DNA from: an uncultured Clostridium sp.
Lineage (GTDB): Bacteria; Bacillota; Clostridia; Lachnospirales; Lachnospiraceae
DNA length: 58,686 bases
NCBI GenBank assembly: GCA_900555045.1
Contig: USJW01000014.1
Span: forward strand, 1 to 58,686
Direction: 5' to 3'
The notes below the pieces were generated by a model, which worked only from the letters and a program-made list of their open reading frames with translations, ran no database searches and was not told the origin of the DNA. Shown piece after piece: positions 7,215-13,178 of the stretch. Within the stretch, counting starts at the first letter, position 1, and every line of letters begins with the position of its first letter. The translations under genes were made by a program, and so were the position numbers.

Positions 7215-8126
7215 ATGAAAATTGCTGTAATTGGCGCGGGGGCCATGGGCTCGATCTATGGCAGCCATTTGTCACTAAACAATGAGGTTTACATGGTGGA
7301 CACAGCCGAAGCGGTGGTGGATCACATAAGCCGCGAGGGGATCTGTCTGGAGGAGGACGGCGGGCAGAATGTCTACCGGCCGATGGCGGTTACCTCCACG
7401 GAGGGGATGGAGCCGGTGGATCTGGTGATTCTGTTCGTGAAGGCCCTGTATTCCCGGGCAGCCATGGCAGCGAACCACAGCCTGATCGGCCCGGATACCT
7501 ACGTGCTGACTCTCCAGAACGGCTCCGGGCATGAGGATATCCTGGGCGAGTTTGTGCCCCAGGAGCGAATCATCATCGGCACCACTGAGGACAACGGCGC
7601 GGTGCTTGGCATGGGACACATCCGCAGAGGCGGCGTTGGAAACACCAACGTGGGCATGCTGACGGAGGACAAGGACCAGTTTTTGCCCAGGCTCAAGAAG
7701 GCCTTTGACTGCTGCGGGTTCAACGTACGGATCAACGACAACATCCAGCAGCTGATCTGGGATAAGCTGTTCACCAACGTGTCCCTGAGCGCGGTGACCG
7801 GTATCCTGCAGGTGGACATGGGGTATATCGCGGACAATGAGCATGCCTGGAACATGACCGCCCGCCTGATCCGTGAGGCTGCCGCGGTGGCCAGAGGTCT
7901 GGGCCTTCGGGCGGACGACGAGGAGATCCTTGAGAAGGTGAAAAAGACTTCCCAGATGTCGCCGAACGGCTGTACCTCCATCCGGGCCGACCTTCGGGAC
8001 GGTCGGAGGACTGAGGTGGACACCATCAGCGGCTCCGTGGTGCGGGCGTCGAAGAAGTGCGGCGTGCCGGCGCCGACCCACGAGTTTGTGGTGGAGATGG
8101 TGCATGCCATGGAAGGGCGCAAGTAG
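7215..8126 (+). CDS. 2-dehydropantoate 2-reductase family protein (PanE/ApbA paralogue)
   Basis: A 303-residue NAD(P)H-dependent reductase. The N-terminal Rossmann motif is GAGAMGSIYG; the C-terminal helical domain has the conserved WDKLFTNVSLSAVTGIL and the family lysine/glutamate region. Family members reduce ketopantoate, but many clostridial paralogues act on other 2-oxo acids. Its place in an FCD-regulated operon with a cyclase and an aldolase points to a catabolic role rather than pantothenate synthesis. A second paralogue is encoded at 16862-17803. A large hairpin follows the stop. Confidence 0.8.
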   Translation: MKIAVIGAGAMGSIYGSHLSLNNEVYMVDTAEAVVDHISREGICLEEDGGQNVYRPMAVTSTEGMEPVDLVILFVKALYSRAAMAANHSLIGPDTYVLTLQNGSGHEDILGEFVPQERIIIGTTEDNGAVLGMGHIRRGGVGNTNVGMLTEDKDQFLPRLKKAFDCCGFNVRINDNIQQLIWDKLFTNVSLSAVTGILQVDMGYIADNEHAWNMTARLIREAAAVARGLGLRADDEEILEKVKKTSQMSPNGCTSIRADLRDGRRTEVDTISGSVVRASKKCGVPAPTHEFVVEMVHAMEGRK

Positions 8127-8152
8127 CCTTAAGACGGTAATGAGATAAGTGA

Positions 8153-8223
8153 GAAATCCCTCTTTTTCTGCGGGAAAACGGCTGTGAATCCTGGCCGGTT
8201 TTCCGCGAAAGAGAGGGATTTTT
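8153..8223 (+). terminator. long hairpin terminator
   Basis: A roughly 28-bp imperfect stem: the left arm begins AAATCCCTCTTTTTC and the right arm ends GAAAGAGAGGGATTTTT. The T-run at its end makes it a good terminator between the reductase and the aldolase gene. The aldolase would then need readthrough or its own promoter. Confidence 0.75.
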
Positions 8224-8339
8224 GCGTGGAAGCTTATTTCATGGTTGCTGACGGCGCAGAGCGCGGGTATAATCAGATCAGGTGGATATTTGTGCTGGAA
8301 AATGACGATAAAATGGGAAAATATGGGGAGGTACAGGCG

Positions 8340-9217
8340 ATGGAGAAAAAGATTTATGTGGCGTCAATCACGCCTTTTGACGGAAACGGGCAGGTGAACG
8401 AGGGGGCGCTGCGGCAGCTCTGGGAGAAAAATCTGGCCCAGGGCGCGGATGGATTTTTCATCGGCGGGAGTTCCGGGGAGTGCTTTCTGCTCGCCGAGGC
8501 CGAGCGCATACGCTCGTTTGAGCTGGCGGCGGAGTACGCGGACCGGACGGACATCATCGCTCATGTGGGGGCAATCCGCACGGAGGAGGCGGTGACCTAC
8601 GCGAAGAAGGCCAGGGAGTTTGGAATCCGGCAGATTGCGGCCACGCCGCCGATCTATTTTGGTTTTTCAGCCAAGGAGATCGCCGGGTACTATTACGATA
8701 TCGCAGAAGCCGCGGATGCGCCGGTGCTGTACTACAACATTCCCAGCAGCACGCACAGGGAGCTGGACCTGGATAACCCGGAAATTCAGGCGCTTCTCAA
8801 ATCCGGGGCCGTGGGGGCATCAAGCACACCAGCCTGAACCTGCTCCAAATGGAGCGTCTGCGCAGTCTGAATCCGGCTATCAAGTGCTATGGGGGATTCG
8901 AGAGCTGCATGGTGGCGTTTTTGGCCTTCGGCTGCGACGGATTTATCGGGAGCAGCTTCAACTTTATGCTGCCCCAGTTCAGGCGGATTATGGAGCTGTA
9001 CCTGGAGCACCGGGAGGACGAGGCCAGGCGGCTGCAGTCCAGGAGCAACAATATTTTGGACGTGCTGCTGAGAAATGGGCTGTGCGCCGGGCTTAAATAT
9101 GTGGTGACGAAGGACGGAATCCCTGCCGGGGAAGTCAGACGGCCTATGCTGCCTTTGACGGAGGAGATGAAGGAGGAGATGGACCGGGTGTTGGAGAGGG
9201 ATTTGATAGTGAAATAA
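8340..9217 (+). pseudogene. DapA/NanA-family aldolase, broken by a 1-nt frameshift
   Basis: The first frame (8340 to about 8815) encodes the N-terminal half of a dihydrodipicolinate synthase/N-acetylneuraminate lyase type aldolase: GGSSGE phosphate/carboxylate-binding motif and YYNIPSSTH with the catalytic Tyr. It then runs into an early stop at about 8835. The rest continues in another frame from about 8816, reading GIKHTSLNLLQMERL to a stop at 9217. Adding one G to the G-run near 8814-8818 restores a normal full-length protein of about 292 residues. The break lies directly before the Schiff-base lysine of GIKHTS, so neither half would be active. The start at 8340 has GGGGAGG 8 bases upstream. 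A real mutation and a sequencing error in the homopolymer are both possible. Confidence 0.85.
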
Positions 9218-9235
9218 AATGCTACATAATATGGA

Positions 9236-9264
9236 TTGCGTATATCTCTGCAGCGTGATAAAAT
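9236..9264 (+). promoter_or_regulatory. toxin mRNA promoter, copy 1
   Basis: TTGCGT at 9236-9241 and TAAAAT at 9259-9264, spacer 17 bp. Both boxes and the spacing are kept in copy 2 although the spacer itself has changed. An alternative TATAAT lies about 9 bp downstream of the -10. Confidence 0.65.
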
Positions 9265-9309
9265 GGCAGTAGTATAATCGAAAAGAAGTCAGAGGATAGT
9301 CTGATGATT

Positions 9310-9331
9310 CCCTTCGGAAATATGCGAAGGG
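9310..9331 (+). promoter_or_regulatory. SD-sequestering hairpin, copy 1
   Basis: CCCTTCG (9310-9316) pairs with CGAAGGG (9325-9331) around an 8-base loop. The right arm contains most of the AAGGGGG ribosome site of the small peptide. The left arm is also part of an 18-base stretch complementary to the mRNA 3' UTR. Confidence 0.75.
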
Positions 9332-9342
9332 GGAAATGTAAA

Positions 9343-9426
9343 ATGAATACACAGGAAGTGTTGACATTGGTGCTGGTAATCTTTGCAGCGCTGACTTACA
9401 TAGATCATCATCAGAATAGAAAATAG
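9343..9426 (+). CDS. small hydrophobic toxin-like peptide, copy 1
   Basis: ATG at 9343 to TAG at 9424-9426 encodes 27 residues: a short polar start (MNTQE), a single hydrophobic helix (VLTLVLVIFAALTYI) and a basic tail (DHHQNRK). Size and layout match holin-like type I toxins such as the TxpA/BsrG group, though I cannot prove homology by eye. The ribosome site AAGGGGG lies 9 bases upstream and is buried in a hairpin. A start-stop pair ATGTAA (9336-9341) sits between the ribosome site and the ATG. The near-identical copy at 9766 supports it as a real gene. Confidence 0.8.
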   Translation: MNTQEVLTLVLVIFAALTYIDHHQNRK

Positions 9427-9523
9427 CTATCCTCTACCGCCATAGAGGATAGCCCGTAACTAAAAATTATTGGTTCATCCGAAGCGCAATCATCAGACAC
9501 GGAACAGTCTTTTGATTACTTCT
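9424..9523 (-). ncRNA. antisense RNA (antitoxin), copy 1
   Basis: A strong minus-strand promoter lies downstream of the peptide gene: -35 TTGAAA (plus 9553-9558), 17-bp spacer, -10 TATAAT (plus 9530-9535). Transcription would start near 9523 and stop at the perfect 11-bp hairpin 9426-9453 followed by U-rich sequence. The RNA would be about 100 nt and fully complementary to the 3' part of the toxin mRNA. This convergent layout is that of txpA/ratA and bsrG/SR4. The 5' half of the RNA copies the toxin leader sequence (GTCTGATGATT and CTTCGGA). Confidence 0.72.
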
Positions 9524-9539
9524 AAGTAGATTATACACG

Positions 9540-9569
9540 GGGTACTTGATTTTTTCAAGTACCCTTTTT
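9540..9569 (+). terminator. toxin mRNA terminator, copy 1
   Basis: GGGTACTTGA pairs with TCAAGTACCC and is followed by TTTTT. It overlaps the -35 box of the antisense promoter, so the sense transcript covers the whole antisense RNA. Confidence 0.85.
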
Positions 9570-9659
9570 CAATTTTAGAAACAAATTCCCCTGGAAATGG
9601 TGCTTTTGGGCTGATTGAGAGCTGAATTTGAAAAGAAAAATAATATAACATAATGCGGA

Positions 9660-9688
9660 TTGCGTATATATTTATGGTGTGATAAAAT
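9660..9688 (+). promoter_or_regulatory. toxin mRNA promoter, copy 2
   Basis: TTGCGT at 9660-9665 and TAAAAT at 9683-9688 with a 17-bp spacer, as in copy 1. Confidence 0.65.
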
Positions 9689-9732
9689 AGGGGGGTATAA
9701 TCAAAAAGAAGTCAGAGGATAGTCTGGTGATT

Positions 9733-9754
9733 CCCTTCGGAACTATACGAAGGG
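9733..9754 (+). promoter_or_regulatory. SD-sequestering hairpin, copy 2
   Basis: CCCTTCG pairs with CGAAGGG; the loop differs from copy 1 but both arms are unchanged. This conservation of arms against a changed loop supports a functional RNA structure. Confidence 0.75.
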
Positions 9755-9765
9755 GGAAATGTAAA

Positions 9766-9849
9766 ATGGATACACAGGAAGTGTTGACATTAGTGCTTGT
9801 GATCTTTGCAGCGCTGACTTACATAGATAATCGTCAGAATAGAAAATAG
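9766..9849 (+). CDS. small hydrophobic toxin-like peptide, copy 2
   Basis: 27 residues, identical to copy 1 except Asn2 to Asp and His-His (24-25 region) to Asn-Arg. The hydrophobic core is unchanged and several base differences are silent (TTG/TTA, CTG/CTT, GTA/GTG), which suggests selection on the peptide. It has the same AAGGGGG ribosome site, SD hairpin and ATGTAA start-stop in front of the ATG as copy 1. Confidence 0.8.
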   Translation: MDTQEVLTLVLVIFAALTYIDNRQNRK

Positions 9850-9945
9850 CTATCCTCTACGGCCATAGAGGATAGCCCGTAACTGAAAATTATGGTTTAT
9901 CCGAAGCGCAATCATCAGACAGAGCACAGTCTTTTGATCACTTCT
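9847..9945 (-). ncRNA. antisense RNA (antitoxin), copy 2
   Basis: Minus-strand promoter TTGAAA (plus 9975-9980), 17-bp spacer, TATAAT (plus 9952-9957); terminator hairpin 9849-9876. The RNA differs from copy 1 at only a few positions (mainly around 9921-9927), so the two antitoxins may cross-neutralise. Confidence 0.72.
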
Positions 9946-9961
9946 AAGTAGATTATACACG

Positions 9962-9990
9962 GGGTACTTGATTTTTTCAAGTACCCTTTT
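9962..9990 (+). terminator. toxin mRNA terminator, copy 2
   Basis: The same GGGTACTTGA/TCAAGTACCC stem as in copy 1, followed by TTTT. It also faces the convergent TetR gene that ends at 10027. Confidence 0.82.
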
Positions 9991-10026
9991 CAATTTTAGC
10001 GTCTGATTTTATCCCCAAATTGCCTT

Positions 10027-10647
10027 CTATTTCTCCCGCAGCACGCCGAACAACACCATATCTAACAGCGCTGTGGAGGCCTCCTCCAGGGAGTGCAAAT
10101 CCCCGATTCCGTCCGTTCCCTGGTATTGCCGCACTAATGGCCAGAAGAGGGATTCAATCGCTTCCAGGTATCGGGAGGTGTTCTCGGCGCTTAAGGGTTC
10201 CCGCAGCTCCATGTGGGAGACCGCGCGGTGGAACAGCTCCCGGTTTAGCTCCCTGAGAGGCAGGCGCAGGGCGTCGATCTGCGCGGACAGATGCTTTGGA
10301 GTGCGAAACAGCGCATTCTCGAAGATGTTTTTCTCCAGCGGGCGGGTGCCAAAATAGGATTCGCGCATCCCGAAAAGGCTGCGGATGGCCTCTAGGCCGC
10401 CCTGATCCGGGAACGAGCTCATGGCCTCCTCCATATACTCCCGCAGCGCCTGGAACATCTCCCCTGCACACAGGAGAAACAATTCATCCTTTCCGGAATA
10501 ATAGTGATACATCATGCCTTTGGAAATTCCGTGGAGCGAGCAAATGCTGTCGATTGTGACGTCCTCATAATTGTGGGTGCCGAACTCCTCTGTGGCGGCG
10601 CGCAGAATTTCCCGTCTGCTGCGCTCCTGGCGTTCCGACTGTTTCAT
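10027..10647 (-). CDS. TetR-family regulator of the antiporter operon
   Basis: A 206-residue TetR regulator: the N-terminal HTH reads VTIDSICSLHGISKGMMYHYY followed by SGKDELF, and a helical ligand domain follows. Its ATG overlaps the stop of the antiporter gene by 4 bp (minus strand ATGA), so the two are co-translated. Two copies of a TAGACG-type operator flank the promoter of the pair, which fits autoregulation of the antiporter-regulator operon. Confidence 0.88.
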   Translation of the reverse strand: MKQSERQERSRREILRAATEEFGTHNYEDVTIDSICSLHGISKGMMYHYYSGKDELFLLCAGEMFQALREYMEEAMSSFPDQGGLEAIRSLFGMRESYFGTRPLEKNIFENALFRTPKHLSAQIDALRLPLRELNRELFHRAVSHMELREPLSAENTSRYLEAIESLFWPLVRQYQGTDGIGDLHSLEEASTALLDMVLFGVLREK

Positions 10648-11897
10648 CGGTGGACTCCTCCTCTTTTTTCGGCTTCCGGCAGCTCACCAGCCCACTCGAA
10701 GCCTTTTTTTGCCATAAACACGGCGATGATTTCATTGATGACCGCAGCGGCGGCGATGGTTCCCTGGATGAGGGAGGCATACTCCGGCGCGAACGGGTTT
10801 AAGGTCGAGACTGCGATGCCGGTGAAGATGAGGGATACCCCGGAGTGTGGCAGCAGCGTAAGCCCAAGGTAGTTGCGCACGGTTTTCGGCGCTTTTGTGG
10901 CCGCTGCGCCCACAAAGGCGCTGCCGTATTTTCCGGCTGCCCTGGAGGCAATGTACACCGCCGTGTACACGCCCGCCCCCAGAATCAGGTGGTAGTCAAG
11001 GGGTGCGCCCAGGTTTAAGATCACCACCACCAGGGAAAAGCCCACCAGGGGCCGCATGACGCGCATGATGTCGCCCAGCTGCTCGAGGCTGATCATGTTG
11101 GCGAACACCGTGGAGAACGCCATGCCGATGAGCAGGAAGTTGAGCACGGGCGCCGGGAGCACAAAGTGGTTTAAGTACAAGCCAATGGCCGACGAGAACA
11201 GGATCATGGCCGCGGTGGTGCAGACGGAGCCCCTCGGGGTTTTAACCCGCTTGAGCAGCTTTCCAGTCACGAAGCCGATTGCGGCCCCCAGAAGGACCGG
11301 GAAGAACACTAACAGGATCACCACGAACAGCGGAATCTGCTGCGTGGAGGTCCGGGCGGTCACCACGGCGATCACGATGAAAAATACCAGGGCGCCCACT
11401 AAGTCGTCCAGGGCCGCCATGGGGATCAGGGTGCTCGTCACTGGACCGGAGGTGCGCATCTCATTCACGATGGAGAGCGAGGGCGCGGGAGCTGTGGCCA
11501 GGGCGATGCCGCCGAACAGGAAGGCCAGGTAGACGGGCATTCCGGTAAAGTGGAATATGATCCCGAACACCAGGCTGACGGTCAGGAAGGTGCCCACGGA
11601 TTCCACCACGGTCATGATTACAATCTGTTTTCCGGTCTTTTTCATCTGGCTCCAGATGAGCTCCGTTCCGATCATCAGGCCCACGGTGCACTCCAACACG
11701 CTCTCCGTCACCTCGTACCAACCCGAGTCCATCAGGGAGGCGCTCATGACTCGAAGCGCGTGGGGGCCCAGCGCCATGCCGGTGATCAGCCATCCGAGGA
11801 TGGCCGGCAGCTTCAGCTTGGCCACCAGCTTTCCCACCAGAAGGGCGGCGGCGATTGTTATCAGCAGTTTCAGTATGTCTGTCGCTATCACTATCAT
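10644..11897 (-). CDS. cation:proton antiporter (CPA2/KefB-like membrane domain)
   Basis: A 417-residue membrane protein with 12 or so hydrophobic segments and no C-terminal TrkA domain. It has CPA2 features: LLVGKLVAKLKLPAILGWLITG near the N-terminus, TEL and charged residues in TM regions, and the ALDDLVGALVF motif with paired Asp residues expected for ion exchange. It should exchange Na+ or K+ for H+ at the cell membrane. The start at 11897 has AAAGGAAC upstream. It is cotranscribed with a TetR regulator, so expression is inducible; the inducer is unknown. Confidence 0.85.
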   Translation of the reverse strand: MIVIATDILKLLITIAAALLVGKLVAKLKLPAILGWLITGMALGPHALRVMSASLMDSGWYEVTESVLECTVGLMIGTELIWSQMKKTGKQIVIMTVVESVGTFLTVSLVFGIIFHFTGMPVYLAFLFGGIALATAPAPSLSIVNEMRTSGPVTSTLIPMAALDDLVGALVFFIVIAVVTARTSTQQIPLFVVILLVFFPVLLGAAIGFVTGKLLKRVKTPRGSVCTTAAMILFSSAIGLYLNHFVLPAPVLNFLLIGMAFSTVFANMISLEQLGDIMRVMRPLVGFSLVVVILNLGAPLDYHLILGAGVYTAVYIASRAAGKYGSAFVGAAATKAPKTVRNYLGLTLLPHSGVSLIFTGIAVSTLNPFAPEYASLIQGTIAAAAVINEIIAVFMAKKGFEWAGELPEAEKRGGVHR

Positions 11898-11924
11898 ATC
11901 AGATGTTCCTTTACTTGTAAAATA

Positions 11925-11974
11925 TAGACGATATCGTCTACAATTAATTATAGCAAAAGCAGACGGTTTCGTCT
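11925..11974 (-). promoter_or_regulatory. antiporter promoter with two TetR-type operators
   Basis: On the minus strand, TAGACG serves as -35, followed by 17 bp and TATAAT (plus 11947-11952). A perfect 16-bp palindrome TAGACGATATCGTCTA lies at 11925-11940 just downstream of the -10. A related site, TAGACGAAACCGTCTG, covers the -35 at about 11960-11975. Two operators bracketing the promoter is the classic TetR arrangement. Confidence 0.78.
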
Positions 11975-12102
11975 ATAAGTATTTTACAAATATTTTTCGC
12001 GGGAAGCAACACAGAGCAGGGCTTTGACAAAAGCAGGCGAGGGGGAGGTTTCCAGGGCGGCATAGAGGGCGAAGCACGAGGACAAAGCGCGGGCATTTTT
12101 AT

Positions 12103-12131
12103 TTGACATTCCGGCGGTATCGCCTTAAAAT
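12103..12131 (+). promoter_or_regulatory. promoter of LysR gene
   Basis: TTGACA at 12103-12108, 17-bp spacer, TAAAAT at 12126-12131. The spacer contains the small palindrome GGCGGTATCGCC. The rest of 11975-12102 shows no further gene or clear signal. Confidence 0.7.
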
Positions 12132-12205
12132 TTAATTAGCACAGGTTTCAGGCGTCACAGAGCGGGGAGATTGGCCTTCCCGGAAACGAAAAAGCGGGGC
12201 AAACT

Positions 12206-13090
12206 ATGAACACAAAGGATTTAAAATGCTTCCAGACCGTCTACGAGGAAGGCAGTATCCACCAGGCGGCCAAAAAACTTTATATCACGCCCCAGGGCCT
12301 CAGCAAAAACATCCGTATCCTGGAGAATGAGCTGGGGACGGAGCTGTTTGTGCGGACCAAGAAGGGCATAAAGCCCACGGAGAGCGCACAGTTTCTGTAC
12401 CAGAAGGCGGAGCGGATCATCGGGCAGCTGGAGGAGATTGAGTATGGGCTGCGGCAGCTGGAGCACCGGAAGATCGTGCTCAGAATCGGCTGCGCCTGCG
12501 GTGTGTTCAACGTGATCCCGTTTCAGCTGATTTTGAATTTCATGGAGACCCATCCCATGATCCGGGTGGAGTGGTGCGAGTACTCCAACCGGGAGGTGAG
12601 GGAGATGTTGGCCGCCTCCAGAATTGAGTACGGGTTCATGGTGGGGGAGAGCAGCGACCCGAATGTGGTCGGGCGGCGTTTGGCCGTGCGGGACGTGCTG
12701 CTCCTGGTCTATGAGGGGCACCCGCTCTATGAGTGCAGCCAGGTGTCCATCGACATGCTGCGGGACGAGAACCTGATTCTGATGAATGAGAATTTCCACA
12801 TGTTCCACGACTTCCATAAGGCATGTCAGGTGCGCGGTTTCTTGCCGAAGGTGGTGGCCAAGACCGCGGACGGGCCGTTTCTCTACAAGCTTTGCTCCCA
12901 GGGAATCGGGCTGGCGGTGATCCCGGATTTCATGGTGGACGACTTTAAGATGGAGCACATGCGGGCCATCCCCTTTGCGGAGGGCCTGACCTGGGAGGTG
13001 TACGGGGTGTTCCGGGAGGACAACAGGAATTTCGAGACCATCGCGGCCTTTGACGAGTATCTGAAACAAAGAGTTCACAGCTGTCAATGA
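12206..13090 (+). CDS. LysR-family regulator
   Basis: A 294-residue LysR protein. The HTH is at residues 15-40 (EGSIHQAAKKLYITPQGLSK), followed by the linker helix and a periplasmic-binding-like effector domain. The ribosome site is weak (GCGGGGC). It lies 88 bp upstream of the flavin reductase in the same direction, so it is the likely activator of that gene. The next promoter region holds an AT-rich TATAAT stretch at 13122 without a good -35, as expected for an activator-dependent promoter. Confidence 0.85.
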   Translation: MNTKDLKCFQTVYEEGSIHQAAKKLYITPQGLSKNIRILENELGTELFVRTKKGIKPTESAQFLYQKAERIIGQLEEIEYGLRQLEHRKIVLRIGCACGVFNVIPFQLILNFMETHPMIRVEWCEYSNREVREMLAASRIEYGFMVGESSDPNVVGRRLAVRDVLLLVYEGHPLYECSQVSIDMLRDENLILMNENFHMFHDFHKACQVRGFLPKVVAKTADGPFLYKLCSQGIGLAVIPDFMVDDFKMEHMRAIPFAEGLTWEVYGVFREDNRNFETIAAFDEYLKQRVHSCQ

Positions 13091-13121
13091 ATGGTTGATA
13101 GCGTGTGAGCTCTTTTTTTCT

Positions 13122-13127
13122 TATAAT
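13122..13127 (+). promoter_or_regulatory. possible -10 box of flavin reductase promoter
   Basis: TATAAT within CTTATAATATTG; no good -35 at 17 bp. TTGATA lies at 13095-13100 but 21 bp away. An activator-dependent promoter is likely, hence the low confidence. Confidence 0.4.
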
Positions 13128-13178
13128 ATTGTTAAATAATAATCAATGTTTGCGGGACACGCAAAAGAGGAGGGTCTT

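Larger units (their letters stand above)
9224..9990 (+). repeat. tandem duplication of a toxin/antisense RNA unit
   Basis: Two copies of a unit of about 345 bp lie head to tail with an offset of 422-424 bp. Each has the same order of elements: promoter, SD hairpin, small ORF, perfect hairpin, antisense promoter and sense terminator. The copies differ by scattered substitutions and by diverged filler between them. Confidence 0.92.

Noticed and set aside
7215..8126. Pantothenate biosynthesis gene panE
   Set aside because: It sits in a GntR-regulated catabolic-looking operon and has a paralogue at 16862; no panB or panC is linked.
8805..8835. Programmed ribosomal frameshift in the aldolase gene
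   Set aside because: The G-run is not a known slippery heptamer and there is no clear downstream structure. Relatives of this enzyme do not need frameshifting.
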